The translations under genes were made by a program, and so were the position numbers. A stretch of DNA of 61,549 nt. Source: Dietzia sp. NCCP-2495. GTDB lineage: Bacteria; Actinomycetota; Actinomycetes; Mycobacteriales; Mycobacteriaceae. Numbering within the stretch: position 1 is the first letter of the stretch; each line of letters begins with the position of its first letter. The stretch lies in contig NZ_BRVN01000018.1 of NCBI RefSeq assembly GCF_026011735.1, positions 1-61,549 on the forward strand, read 5' to 3'. The notes under the pieces are model-generated. The model did no database searches. It saw only the letters and a list, made by a program, of their open reading frames with translations, and was not told the origin of the DNA. Positions 40,761 through 49,234 of the stretch are shown one piece after another.

Positions 40761-42023
40761 ATGGAGATCAACGGCCTGCTCTGGGGCATCACGATCGCTG
40801 TGATCGTCGGCCTCCTGGCGTTCGACTACATCTTCCACGTGCGCAAGGCGCACCTCCCCACGATTCGCGAGGCCGCGATCTGGTCCGCTATCTACATCGG
40901 CATCGCGCTGGTGTTCGGCCTCATGTTCTTCGCCGTGGGCGACACCACGCACGCGGTCGAGTACTACGCCGGCTACATCACCGAGAAGGCGCTCAGCGTC
41001 GACAATCTCTTCGTGTTCCTGGTGATCATGGCCTCCTTCAAGGTGCCCCGTGAATACCAGCAGAAGGTGCTGCTGTTCGGCATCACGTTCGCGTTGATCT
41101 CGCGGACGATCTTCATCCTGCTCGGCGCCGCGATCATCGAGGCCTGGTCGGACGTGTTCTACCTCTTCGGTATTGCGCTCCTGCTCATCGCCGGCCAGCA
41201 GCTCAAGGGCGAGCTGACCGGAGACGAGGCTGAGGACGAGGCCGACAACATCATGGTCCGCCTGGCCAAGAAGTTCCTCCCGGCCTCGCAGCACTACCAC
41301 GAGGACAAGCTGTTCACCGTCGAGAACGGAAAGCGGCTACTGACCCCGATGCTGCTGGTCATGGTCGCGATCGGCGCCACCGACATCCTGTTCGCGTTCG
41401 ACTCCATCCCCGCGATCTTCGGCCTTACCCAGGAGCCGTACATCGTGTTCACGGCCACGGCGTTCTCGCTGATGGGCCTGCGGCAGCTGTACTTCCTCAT
41501 CGACGGACTGCTCGACCGGCTGGTGTACCTGTCGTACGGCCTCTCGGCGGTGCTCGGGTTCATCGGCGTAAAGCTGATCCTCCACGCCCTGCACGAGAAC
41601 AACCTGCCGTTCATCAACGACGGCGCGAACGTCCCCGTCGTGGAGATCCCCACCACCCTGTCGCTGCTGGTGATCGTCGTGATCCTGGGCATCACCGTCG
41701 TGGTCTCGCTCAACAGCCCCAAGGGCAAGGCCCTGCGCGCGCTGCAGAACGCCGAGCGCTACTCGCACCGGTACACGGAGCTCCGGGCCGAGGGCGACGC
41801 CTCCGCCGCGGACCTGCAGAAGGCCGAGGAGCTCATGGACACCTGGACCCGCAAGGCCGAGGGCGTGGCGCCGAAGTACCGCGAGAGCCTCATCGAGCAC
41901 AAGGACAACTACTCGGAGATCATCCGCGTGGCGCACGAGACTCGGCTCGCCTCCGCCAAGGCCGAAGGCCGCGAGGCCGGCGTGTCCGCGAAGATCGTGG
42001 AGCAGCAGGGCCCGACGGTCTGA
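40761..42023 (+). CDS. TerC family membrane protein
   Basis: A 420-aa protein with about nine helices. The family metal sites are the acidic EKALSVDNLFVFLVIM (about 75-90) and ATDILFAFDSIPAIFGLTQEPYIV (about 206-229). The C-terminal ~90 residues are a charged, helical cytoplasmic tail, common in actinobacteria. TerC proteins are linked to tellurite resistance and, where tested, to Mn2+ export or metalation of secreted proteins. The riboswitch-like leader supports a Mn role. Confidence 0.9.
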   Translation: MEINGLLWGITIAVIVGLLAFDYIFHVRKAHLPTIREAAIWSAIYIGIALVFGLMFFAVGDTTHAVEYYAGYITEKALSVDNLFVFLVIMASFKVPREYQQKVLLFGITFALISRTIFILLGAAIIEAWSDVFYLFGIALLLIAGQQLKGELTGDEAEDEADNIMVRLAKKFLPASQHYHEDKLFTVENGKRLLTPMLLVMVAIGATDILFAFDSIPAIFGLTQEPYIVFTATAFSLMGLRQLYFLIDGLLDRLVYLSYGLSAVLGFIGVKLILHALHENNLPFINDGANVPVVEIPTTLSLLVIVVILGITVVVSLNSPKGKALRALQNAERYSHRYTELRAEGDASAADLQKAEELMDTWTRKAEGVAPKYRESLIEHKDNYSEIIRVAHETRLASAKAEGREAGVSAKIVEQQGPTV

Positions 42024-42058
42024 CCTGCGGCGGTGGTGCGCCGCCCTGCGCTGCCCGG

Positions 42059-42118
42059 CTTCGCGCCGCCTGGCCTCGCGCCACCCCGCCTCGCGCTGCC
42101 CCGCCTCGCCCCATCCCG
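42059..42118. repeat. 15-bp tandem repeat (4 units)
   Basis: Four 15-bp units begin at 42059, 42074, 42089 and 42104, consensus CCTCGCGCCNCCCCG. It follows the terC stop by 35 bp and precedes palindromic element C. Confidence 0.7.
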
Positions 42119-42161
42119 CCCGCAGCGGCTTGAGCGCCCTGCGCCACAGTCCCGCAGCGCT

Positions 42162-42235
42162 TTGTTGCCGCTGCTGCGAACCTTGTCGGCGTCACTGCGA
42201 AGATCCGGCCTGATCTTCGCAGTGACGCCGACAAG
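42162..42235. repeat. Dispersed palindromic element, copy C
   Basis: Two direct copies of the 19-mer word (42162-42180 and 42183-42201) are followed by an exact inverted copy (42216-42234). Positions 42182-42205 and 42212-42235 form a perfect 24-bp inverted repeat with a 6-nt loop, one of the strongest hairpins in the window. It may also end terC transcription. The 42024-42401 gap has no gene. Confidence 0.85.
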
Positions 42236-42356
42236 ATTTTCCGGTAGCCAGTCGGCCGCCCCGCCTGCCAAGCCCGGCCCCCAAGTCACCCGGCCTCAGT
42301 GGCTCGCGCGATCGCGTCACCCGCGCGCACGCCAAAGTGGTCTCGCCGTTTTGCAT

Positions 42357-42383
42357 AAAGTGGACCTACTCAACACTCCACTT
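42357..42383. promoter_or_regulatory. Candidate operator upstream of aminotransferase
   Basis: AAGTGGA (42358-42364) and TCCACTT (42377-42383) form a 7-bp perfect inverted repeat, and a third AAAGTGG is near 42334. It ends 18 nt before the aminotransferase ATG and overlaps the likely promoter. Confidence 0.45.
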
Positions 42384-42401
42384 AACGGGTGAAATGGCCT
42401 C

Positions 42402-43718
42402 ATGCACAGCTCCGCGACGGCCACCACCCATCCGACGCCCACCTACCGGCAGTCCGCGCGCCTGCGCGACGTCCGCTACGACGTCCGCGGCCCGATCCTC
42501 ACCGAGGCGATGCGCCTGGAGGCCGAGGGCCACGACATCCTGCGCCTCAACCTGGGCAACATGCGCCCGTTCGGTCTGCAGGCCCGCCCAGAGATCGTCG
42601 ACGCCGTGGCACGCGAGCTCGACGCCGGCCAGGCCTACTCCGATTCCCGCGGCATCCCGGTCGCCCGTGAGGCCGTCGCCGAGCACTACCGACGCTGCGG
42701 CATCGACCTGGTCTCGCCGGAAACCGTCTTCCTCGGCAACGGCGTCAGCGAGCTCATCACGCTGACTCTGCAGGCCATGGTCAACCCGGGCGACGAGATC
42801 CTGGTCCCCGCGCCCGACTACCCCACGTGGACGGGTGCGGTGAACCTCACCGGCGGCGTGCCCGTGCACTATCTGGCGGACGAGGACAACGGATGGAACC
42901 CCTCGCTCTCCGACATCGAGTCCAAGGTCACCCCACGCACCACAGCCCTCGTGCTGATCAATCCCAACAACCCGACGGGCGCGGTGTACAGCGAGGAGAC
43001 GGTCCGCGGGATGGCCGACATCGCCCGCCGCCACGGGCTGATCCTGCTCAGTGACGAGATCTACGAGGAGCTGGTGTTCGGTGACGCGGTGCATCATCAC
43101 GCCGCGCTCGCGGCGGGCGACGCCGTGCTGTGCCTGACGTTCGGCGGCCTGTCGAAGTCGTACCGGGTATGCGGGTACCGCGCGGGCTGGGTGGCGGTGA
43201 CGGGTCCGCTCGAGGCGGCCGAGGACCTGCTCGAGGGCATCACGCTGCTGTCCAACATGCGGGTCTGCCCCAACGTGCCGGGCCAGTACGCGATCCCGGT
43301 GGCGCTGGCCGCGGGCAGGTCGGGCAGCGCGGGCTCGGATCTGCCGTCCGACATCGTGGACCCTGGCGGTCGCCTCGAGTCGCAGTTGGCGCGCGCCGCG
43401 GCCCTGCTCAACGAGATCCCGGGGGTGAGCTGCGTGCCGCCGCGCGGGGCGTTGTACTGCTTCCCGCGGATCGACAGGGAGATGTACGGGGTCGACGACG
43501 ACGAGGAGCTCGTCCTCGACCTGTTGCGCTCGGAGCATGTTCTCGTCACGCACGGCACTGGGTTCAACTGGCCGGAGCCGGACCATTTCCGGATCGTCTG
43601 CCTGCCGGAGGCAGGCGTTCTCGAGGAGGCCATTTCCTCGATCGCGCGCTATCTGGAGCGGCGCCGGGACGCCGTCAGAGGACAGACCGCGGCCGGCGAG
43701 TCAGTTCGTTCTGTCTGA
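42402..43718 (+). CDS. Class I/II aminotransferase, alanine aminotransferase-like
   Basis: A 438-aa PLP enzyme. Conserved blocks include NLGNMRPFGL (about 43), YSDSRGIP, NGVSELITLTLQAMVNPGDEIL (about 106-127), PNNPTG (about 187) and the PLP-lysine LSKSYRVCGYRAGW (Lys near 249), with the substrate Arg in HFRIV near 395. The segments match the AlaA/AlaT group that links alanine, pyruvate and glutamate. Its stop codon lies inside a 16-bp palindrome shared with the convergent mycolyltransferase gene. Confidence 0.85.
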   Translation: MHSSATATTHPTPTYRQSARLRDVRYDVRGPILTEAMRLEAEGHDILRLNLGNMRPFGLQARPEIVDAVARELDAGQAYSDSRGIPVAREAVAEHYRRCGIDLVSPETVFLGNGVSELITLTLQAMVNPGDEILVPAPDYPTWTGAVNLTGGVPVHYLADEDNGWNPSLSDIESKVTPRTTALVLINPNNPTGAVYSEETVRGMADIARRHGLILLSDEIYEELVFGDAVHHHAALAAGDAVLCLTFGGLSKSYRVCGYRAGWVAVTGPLEAAEDLLEGITLLSNMRVCPNVPGQYAIPVALAAGRSGSAGSDLPSDIVDPGGRLESQLARAAALLNEIPGVSCVPPRGALYCFPRIDREMYGVDDDEELVLDLLRSEHVLVTHGTGFNWPEPDHFRIVCLPEAGVLEEAISSIARYLERRRDAVRGQTAAGESVRSV

Positions 43719-43730
43719 CTCGCCGGCCGC
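43689..43730. terminator. 16-bp perfect palindrome over aminotransferase stop
   Basis: GCGGCCGGCGAGTCAG (43689-43704) pairs perfectly with 43715-43730 across a 10-nt loop. The stop codon TGA at 43716-43718 lies in the right arm. It should stop transcription from both convergent genes. Confidence 0.75.
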
Positions 43731-43744
43731 CGCCTGCGATCCGC

Positions 43745-43798
43745 CGCCCGGCCATCCGCTCGGACAGTCGCCCGCCCATCGCCCGGCCATCCGCTCGG
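43745..43798. repeat. 19-bp perfect direct repeat
   Basis: CGCCCGGCCATCCGCTCGG occurs at 43745-43763 and 43780-43798, a 35-bp period, between the palindrome and the mycolyltransferase stop. Confidence 0.8.
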
Positions 43799-43818
43799 CC
43801 GATCGCAGGGCCTCCGGG

Positions 43819-44967
43819 TCACGCGATTCCGAGGTCGCCCTTGATGTAGTCCCATCCGGCGTCGAAGTTCTTGAGGAAGTTCGACCAGTTGTGCGCCCCG
43901 GTCGGGGTGTAGACAACCTCGTGCTCCACTCCGGCCTTGTCGAGTGCCCGCTCGAACTTCTCGGTGGCCTCGAGGACGCCCCGCTCGAGCACCACACCCA
44001 CGGCCAACGCCTGCACGTCGTCGCGGTACACGGCCATGTCGTCGGCGGCGAGGACGCCGTTGCCGGAGGTGATGTAGACGGCCTTGCCGTCCAGGCCCTC
44101 GACGTGCGAGATCGTGTCGTTGCGAACCCACTCGTCGCTTCCACGCGGGCCCCACATGTTGTCCACGTCGGCGCCGCGGGTCTCCACGGTGAGGCGCATG
44201 GTCTGGTAGCCGAGCGCGTCCATCGTGGAGTAGTTGCCGCTGAACGACATCACGGCGTCGTACATGTCGTACGAGGCCGCGAGGTGCATGGCCGCCTGGG
44301 CACCCATGGAGACGCCGCCCACGGCATTCTTCCCGGTGGTCTCCAACTGACTCGCGACGATGCCGGGCAGCTCCTCGGTGAGGAACGTCTCCCACTTGTA
44401 GTTACCCAGGAGCGGATCGTTCTCCTGCCAGTCGGTCCAGTACGACGCGTACGCGCCGGTGGGCGACACGATGTGGACGTTGTCGTCGGCGATCGGGCGG
44501 GTGTCGACCTTGGCCATGGACCGATAGCCGGAGTGACTCTCCGGGGAGTCCACGCCGTCGAGAAGATAGAGCACGGGCGCCGGGCCATCGCCCTTGGAGG
44601 GCAGGACCTCGACCACGACCTCACGCTGCATCGCGTACGAGTCCACGACCCAGTACTCGAAGGCTCCGACGGTGGTCTTGCTGACGAAGCCCGCCGCCTC
44701 GACGTCCTTGTGCGGCCGGGGCGTGCCGCGCAGCGGCTCGATCGAGCCAGAGCTGAGCGGGAAGTCGGCCGAGCCGACGGAGCCGATGAGTCCGGCGGTC
44801 GAGCCCACCGGCAGCGAGCCGATCACCTCGAGCGCGGTCTCCACACCGCTCTCGCCGAGGCTGGACGGGTCGATCTGGGCGGCGGCCGGGGTCAGGGACC
44901 CGACGGTCAGGGCGAGGGCGAGGGCGCCTGCGGCAGAGGCCGCGATGTGGCGAGGTCGGAGGGACAT
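43819..44967 (-). CDS. Mycolyltransferase / antigen-85-like esterase
   Basis: A 382-aa secreted alpha/beta hydrolase. The signal peptide (MSLRPRHIAASAAGALALAL, cleavage after AAA near 30) is followed by a linker and the esterase-D fold. The nucleophile elbow is GVSMGAQAAM (Ser near 200), and the His is in TPTGAHNWSNFL near 365. Such enzymes move mycolic acids between trehalose and arabinogalactan or glucose in the outer envelope. GGAG precedes the ATG. It supports a mycolic-acid-bearing host. Confidence 0.85.
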   Translation of the reverse strand: MSLRPRHIAASAAGALALALTVGSLTPAAAQIDPSSLGESGVETALEVIGSLPVGSTAGLIGSVGSADFPLSSGSIEPLRGTPRPHKDVEAAGFVSKTTVGAFEYWVVDSYAMQREVVVEVLPSKGDGPAPVLYLLDGVDSPESHSGYRSMAKVDTRPIADDNVHIVSPTGAYASYWTDWQENDPLLGNYKWETFLTEELPGIVASQLETTGKNAVGGVSMGAQAAMHLAASYDMYDAVMSFSGNYSTMDALGYQTMRLTVETRGADVDNMWGPRGSDEWVRNDTISHVEGLDGKAVYITSGNGVLAADDMAVYRDDVQALAVGVVLERGVLEATEKFERALDKAGVEHEVVYTPTGAHNWSNFLKNFDAGWDYIKGDLGIA

Positions 44968-45053
44968 GTGACTCCAGTGACGTGAGGGTGTACAAAACTC
45001 CTCACGACATTAACGGAGCCTGAGTCGACGGCGTTAATTGACCCGTCATGCTG

Positions 45054-45548
45054 TTATCTCCGGAGCGCCTCGACCACCTCTCCCTGCAGGTCAACCGGCT
45101 TGGTGTTCGGCCCGAACCGGGCCACGACCTGACCGTCCCGCCCGATAAGGAACTTCGTGAAGTTCCACTTGATGCGGCCGCCGAGCAGTCCGGATTTCTG
45201 GGCTTTGAGCCACGTGTACAGCGGGTGTGCGCCCGCGCCGTTGACCTCGATCTTGGAGAACATCGGGAACTCGACGCCGAAGTTCCGCTCGCAGAACGCG
45301 CCGATCTGCTCGTCGTCGCCCGGCTCCTGGTGCGCGAACTGGTCGCACGGGAAGCCCAGCACCACCAGTCCGTCGTCCCGATGGTCCTCGTACAACTTCT
45401 GCAGGCCCTTGTACTGCGGGGTGAAGCCACACTTGCTGGCGGTGTTGACCACCAGTACGACCTTCCCTTCGTACTCGGCCAGGTCTTGGTCGGTCCCGTC
45501 GAGACGGGTCGCCCGGAAGTCGGAGAGCGTGCGCTGGTCGTCGGCCAT
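45054..45548 (-). CDS. Glutathione peroxidase family protein (thiol peroxidase)
   Basis: A 164-aa thioredoxin-fold peroxidase. The peroxidatic site is NTASKCGFTPQY (Cys near residue 39, in place of selenocysteine), with GFPCDQFAHQEPG (near 66) and WNFTKFLIGRDG (near 128). It reduces hydroperoxides, in actinobacteria using thioredoxin or mycothiol partners. The ATG follows GAGGAG closely; a hexamer repeat (45569-45622) lies only 20 nt upstream of the start. Confidence 0.9.
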   Translation of the reverse strand: MADDQRTLSDFRATRLDGTDQDLAEYEGKVVLVVNTASKCGFTPQYKGLQKLYEDHRDDGLVVLGFPCDQFAHQEPGDDEQIGAFCERNFGVEFPMFSKIEVNGAGAHPLYTWLKAQKSGLLGGRIKWNFTKFLIGRDGQVVARFGPNTKPVDLQGEVVEALRR

Positions 45549-45568
45549 GGAGACTCCTCGTCGTCGCC

Positions 45569-45622
45569 GTCACTGTCACTGTCACTGTCACTGTCACTGT
45601 CGCTGTCACTGTCGCTGTCGCC
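45569..45622 (-). repeat. Hexanucleotide repeat (9 units) upstream of gpx
   Basis: Nine units read GTCACT x5, GTCGCT, GTCACT, GTCGCT, GTCGCC on the plus strand. It lies 20-75 nt before the peroxidase start, within its leader or promoter. Copy-number change would alter spacing by 6 bp. Confidence 0.85.
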
Positions 45623-45690
45623 CGCAATTCTGACCGTTCCCCTCCCCGCGGCGGGGCCGTACCCTGGTAGACCCAGGCATCGGAGGCTCC

Positions 45691-45944
45691 ATGCGCACCC
45701 TGATCTACACCGCGTTCGTCTCTCTCGACGGCGTCGTCGAGGCGCCCGGCGGCGAGCCCGACCACCGCAGCTCATCGACCGCTATCACCTGTTGGTCTTC
45801 CCTGTCGTCCTCGGCGCGGGTAAGCGCATGTGGAGTGAGTCGGACAAGCCCAAGCAGGCGCTGACGCTCGTCGAGAGCGGGTCTTATTCCAACGGCATCC
45901 AGAAGCTGGTCTACGACGTGACCGGGTTCGTCGCGGAGGACTGA
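45691..45944 (+). pseudogene. Broken dihydrofolate-reductase (RibD) family gene
   Basis: ATG 45691, after GGAGG, starts MRTLIYTAFVSLDGVVEAPG, the N-terminus of RibD/dihydrofolate-reductase-like proteins. Near 45768 the reading frame breaks, and a shifted frame resumes with the C-terminus (LIDRYHLLVFPVVLGAGKRM). The middle ~110 residues of the usual ~190 are gone. It is therefore a deletion-plus-frameshift relic. Confidence 0.8.
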
Positions 45945-45974
45945 CCGCGCGGTGCCACGGAGGACCGGCCCCGC

Positions 45975-47378
45975 CTACCTTCCCTTGGACACCTCGGGCA
46001 TCCGCAGCGACGAGGCGGCACCTATCAGCCCGAGCACGGCGAGGAAGACCAGCGCCCACTGCACTCCGAGCAGCGCGAGCGCCGAACTGATGGCGCCGAC
46101 GACCAGCAGGATGACCCCCATCATCGTGTTGCCCACCGCGACGTAGGCCGTCCGCGTGTCCCCCTCGGCCACGTCCACGACGTAGGTCTTCCGCCCCACC
46201 CGGACGCCGGAGTGCAGGAGTGTGAGCAGGAAGTACGCGCCGACGAACACGGCCGCACCGATCGCCGATCCGCCGTTGAAGCCCGGCAGTGCGACGACGA
46301 CGACGAGCGCGATCGCCACGACCGAGGCCGCCGACGCGGCCCGCGCCATGAGCAGTCGACTCGACCGGTCCGCCATCCGGCCGAAGATGCGGCCTCCGAT
46401 CAGCGCCGCGACCCCGGAGGCGAGGATGAACCCGCCCAGCCCGGTGAGCGCCCCGGTGCCCGCGGCGACCGACATCGACACGATGAACGGCGGACTCAGC
46501 GACGACACGAGCAACAATCCGCGGACGGTGATGAACTTCCGGAAGGTCTCGTCCTCGCGGAACAGCGCCACCGCGTCGGCGAACCACGACGTCCGCTGGT
46601 CCGCAGCGTCACCGTCCTCGGAGCCCGAGCCGTCACGTTTCGCGGCGCCACTGTCCGCGGCGTCCCCATCCCCGGCGCCCGCGTGCTTCTCCCCCGCCGG
46701 CTCGCGCACCTGCGCATAGATCGATGCCGAGAGCATCCACAGCATCGCGCCCACCGCCAGCAGGATCGCCAGCGCGGTGTGGTCGAGGTCCTCACCGCCG
46801 AGTATCCGTATCGCCAGGCCCAGCGTGATCGCCACGAAGCCCGAGGCCGACGTGGCCAGACCGATGATCTGTCCGCGCTCGCCGGACGGAATGGTTCGCC
46901 CCTGTACGTCCTTCGACGCGATCGAGCACAGGCACCGACCCAGCGAGAAACCGGCGAGGGCGACCAGGATCCCCACTCCGGCGGCGGTCCCGCTCCCGAG
47001 TGCGGCGATCACCGCCATCACCGCCACCGTCGCGGCCTGGACGAGCGCGCCGGCGGCAAAGACCCACTTGCGCCTCTCCACCCGCACCACCAGCGGGGTG
47101 AGGAAGGCCTGCGGCAGCATCGACCCGGACTCCCGGATCGGCACCAGCAGACCCACCAGCGCGGCCGGCACGCCGAGGACGTGGAACAACCACGGCAGTA
47201 CGGTCGAGGCGCTCACGGTCTGGTCCCCGGAGGACTGCAGGGTGTTGGCGGCGACCAGCCTCAGTCCGTTGCGCGGCACCGCGCGGCGCACGTCCTCCGG
47301 CAGTGTCACTTCATCGGGGTCGACGCGTGTGACGAGTCGGGTGTACAGACGATCGGGGGCGCTCACGATGACCGACAT
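45975..47378 (-). CDS. MFS transporter
   Basis: A 467-aa major facilitator with about 12 helices. Motifs include a first-half segment NTLQSSGDQTVSASTVLPWLFHVLG (about 40-64) and GGRIFGRMADRSSRLL (motif A-like, about 330). A cytoplasmic central loop (about 215-255) is an acidic, Ala/Gly/Asp-rich, low-complexity stretch. The substrate is unknown. ATG 47378 is selected by the conserved start; no ribosome site is visible. Confidence 0.78.
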   Translation of the reverse strand: MSVIVSAPDRLYTRLVTRVDPDEVTLPEDVRRAVPRNGLRLVAANTLQSSGDQTVSASTVLPWLFHVLGVPAALVGLLVPIRESGSMLPQAFLTPLVVRVERRKWVFAAGALVQAATVAVMAVIAALGSGTAAGVGILVALAGFSLGRCLCSIASKDVQGRTIPSGERGQIIGLATSASGFVAITLGLAIRILGGEDLDHTALAILLAVGAMLWMLSASIYAQVREPAGEKHAGAGDGDAADSGAAKRDGSGSEDGDAADQRTSWFADAVALFREDETFRKFITVRGLLLVSSLSPPFIVSMSVAAGTGALTGLGGFILASGVAALIGGRIFGRMADRSSRLLMARAASAASVVAIALVVVVALPGFNGGSAIGAAVFVGAYFLLTLLHSGVRVGRKTYVVDVAEGDTRTAYVAVGNTMMGVILLVVGAISSALALLGVQWALVFLAVLGLIGAASSLRMPEVSKGR

Positions 47379-47426
47379 TAGACCTCGGCTACGACACCGT
47401 CCGCCCGAATCCCCACCCACCCCAAC

Positions 47427-47496
47427 AATCCGCTACTCCCCCTGGGGATCCGCTACCGCTCGAAGGGTAGCGAATCCGTAGGAGGAGTAGCGGATT
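47427..47496. repeat. Nested palindrome, four copies of ATCCGCTAC word
   Basis: Outer arms AATCCGCTACTCC (47427-47439) and 47484-47496 pair perfectly. The inner arms 47446-47457 and 47466-47477 pair at 11 of 12 and contain the same word. Thus there are two direct copies then two inverted. It lies between the MFS start and the Rpf stop. Confidence 0.8.
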
Positions 47497-47512
47497 CCTG
47501 AAGGGCTGCCCG

Positions 47513-47854
47513 TCAGCCGAGCGGCCCGCCGCAGTTGGGCCATGCGCCGGCGCCCTGGCTCGCGAGCACCTTCTCGGCGATCTCGATCTGCTGTTCCTTG
47601 GTCGCCTGGTCGGCGGTGGCGGCGTACTGGCCGCCGCCGTGGCCGGACCACGTCTGGGCGGAGAACTGGAGGCCGCCGTAGTAACCGTTGCCGGTGTTGA
47701 TCTGCCAGTTGCCGCCGGACTCGCACTGGGCGACCTGGTCCCACGCGGAGACCGGGGCTGCGCCGGCGGCAGGAGTGGCCAGGCTGGCGGCTCCGGTGGC
47801 GACTCCGCCGGCGAGGAACGCACCGGCAAGGGTTCGGGCGAGATTCTTCTGCAT
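47513..47854 (-). CDS. Resuscitation-promoting factor-like transglycosylase
   Basis: A 113-aa secreted protein: signal peptide (MQKNLARTLAGAFLAGG, cleavage after AGA near 32), then a minimal Rpf lysozyme-like domain AWDQVAQCESGGNWQINTGN with the catalytic Glu (near 45) and GYYGGLQFSAQTWSGHGG. A closing Cys in WPNCGGPLG pairs with that beside the Glu. It cleaves peptidoglycan to promote growth or exit from dormancy; it has no LysM or G5 domain, like small RpfC-E types. GGGAGG lies about 10 nt before the ATG. Confidence 0.9.
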   Translation of the reverse strand: MQKNLARTLAGAFLAGGVATGAASLATPAAGAAPVSAWDQVAQCESGGNWQINTGNGYYGGLQFSAQTWSGHGGGQYAATADQATKEQQIEIAEKVLASQGAGAWPNCGGPLG

Positions 47855-48166
47855 GTGTCGTGACCTCCCTGGGGGTCTCGTGTCGTGCATCCGTTCTCGG
47901 ACAGCCGCAGACACTACGACCCGGCCCGGGGTCCGGCGCAACCGAAGAGCGGGCGCGCGCGGCGTGGGAGGGGGTGGAAATGTGGACGACGACGGCTCCA
48001 CCATCCACCCCCCCGCCTGTCCGTCTGAACTGGGATTTCCCGCCGGTCTCCGGCATCGGCGCACGGCTACCGCAGAGCCGGCGGCGAGCCGGTGGTGAGT
48101 TCCGGCACACCGCTCCGGACCGGGCACAAGAGTGAGGCCGAGTAGGTCGCGCAGACTGGGGCCGAG
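47855..48166. other. Intergenic region upstream of rpf
   Basis: The 312 bp hold the rpf leader and the region beyond the iron-transporter operon. I looked for a ydaO (c-di-AMP) riboswitch, which commonly controls rpf genes, and do not see its conserved core. Only a GTGGA/TCCAC pair around 47991-48010 stands out. Confidence 0.4.
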
Positions 48167-49234
48167 CTAGGAGTGCGGGTATACGAACCCGCGCGTGACG
48201 TCGATCCCGACCGACTCCCCGACCACAGTCGGCGTGGCCCCGCCCGGCGGTGCCGGGATCCGGAACTCCAGCTCCCCGCGACGGCAGATCACCGTGCGCT
48301 CGCTCCGCCCGTAGAGCGAGGTGAGGAACTCCGCCCCGATCCGGTCCGGCGCCGCTCCCGGGTTCGCCAGCGCGAGCCCTCCCGGCACGAGCGCCAGCGT
48401 CGCCGGGCCCTCCACGGCTCCGGCCGGTGCCACGAGCCGGTCCCCGCCCAGGCTGATCCCTCCGTCGGCGGATCGGAAACCGTCAGCGTCGACGCGCCCC
48501 GTGATCAGAGTCGCGTCGTGGAGGAACCCGGCGACGAACGCGCTGCCGGGGTGTGAATCGAGGATCTCGGGCTCGGCGCACTGCATGAGCCGACCCCGGT
48601 TGAGCACGGCCACGCGGTCGCCGATCGCAAGCGCCTCGTCCCTGTCGTGGGTCACGTGGATCATCGTCAGCCCCTGCTCCGCGGACAGGCGCCGCAGGAC
48701 CAGCCGCAGGGACGCGCGGAGCGGCTCGTCGAGTGCCGAGAGCGCCTCGTCGAGAAGCAACACGCCCGGTCTGGCGACGATCGCCCGCGCCAGGGCGACG
48801 CGCTGCCGCTGACCACCCGAGAGGGTGTCCGGCCGACGGCCTGCCAGGTGTCCCAGCTCCACCGTCTCCAGCGCCTCTGCCACCCGTTCGCGACGCTGGG
48901 CAGCCGGAACCCCGGCCCGTTTGAGCGGGTACGCCACGTTGTCGCGAACGCTCATGTGCGGCCACACGGCGTGGTGCTGGAACACCATCGACAGGCCACG
49001 CTGCTCCGGAGGCAGGTTCACGCCGTCGCCGAACAGGTGCCGGTCACCGACCCGGATCGTGCCGGACGTGGGACGCTCGAACCCCGCGACCGCACGCAGG
49101 AAAGTCGACTTGCCCGATCCCGACGGGCCGACCAACGCGAGGATCGAGCCGGCGCCCGCCTCCAGATCGAGCGAGGTGAGGGCGGCGGTCTCGCCGAAGC
49201 GGACATCCACGCCGCGGGCGACGAGGTCAGGCAC
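48167..49234 (-). CDS. fbpC: Iron-type ABC transporter ATP-binding protein
   Basis: A 355-aa ABC ATPase: Walker A GPSGSGKST (near 38), Q-loop VFQHHAVWPH, signature LSGGQRQRVALARA (near 134) and Walker B VLLLDEALSALDE. A C-terminal ~110-residue TOBE-type regulatory domain follows. GTG 49234 overlaps the permease stop by 8 nt with GGGAG upstream, which I prefer to 49276. The set matches ferric-ion (Fbp/Afu) importers by order and by the type of binding protein; other small anions or thiamine-type ligands are possible. Confidence 0.8.
   Translation of the reverse strand: MPDLVARGVDVRFGETAALTSLDLEAGAGSILALVGPSGSGKSTFLRAVAGFERPTSGTIRVGDRHLFGDGVNLPPEQRGLSMVFQHHAVWPHMSVRDNVAYPLKRAGVPAAQRRERVAEALETVELGHLAGRRPDTLSGGQRQRVALARAIVARPGVLLLDEALSALDEPLRASLRLVLRRLSAEQGLTMIHVTHDRDEALAIGDRVAVLNRGRLMQCAEPEILDSHPGSAFVAGFLHDATLITGRVDADGFRSADGGISLGGDRLVAPAGAVEGPATLALVPGGLALANPGAAPDRIGAEFLTSLYGRSERTVICRRGELEFRIPAPPGGATPTVVGESVGIDVTRGFVYPHS

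Noticed and set aside
45054-45548. Selenocysteine form of glutathione peroxidase
   Set aside because: The active site is a normal Cys codon; no in-frame TGA or SECIS is needed.
47855-48130. Possible ydaO c-di-AMP riboswitch before rpf
   Set aside because: The conserved core segments could not be found on the minus strand.
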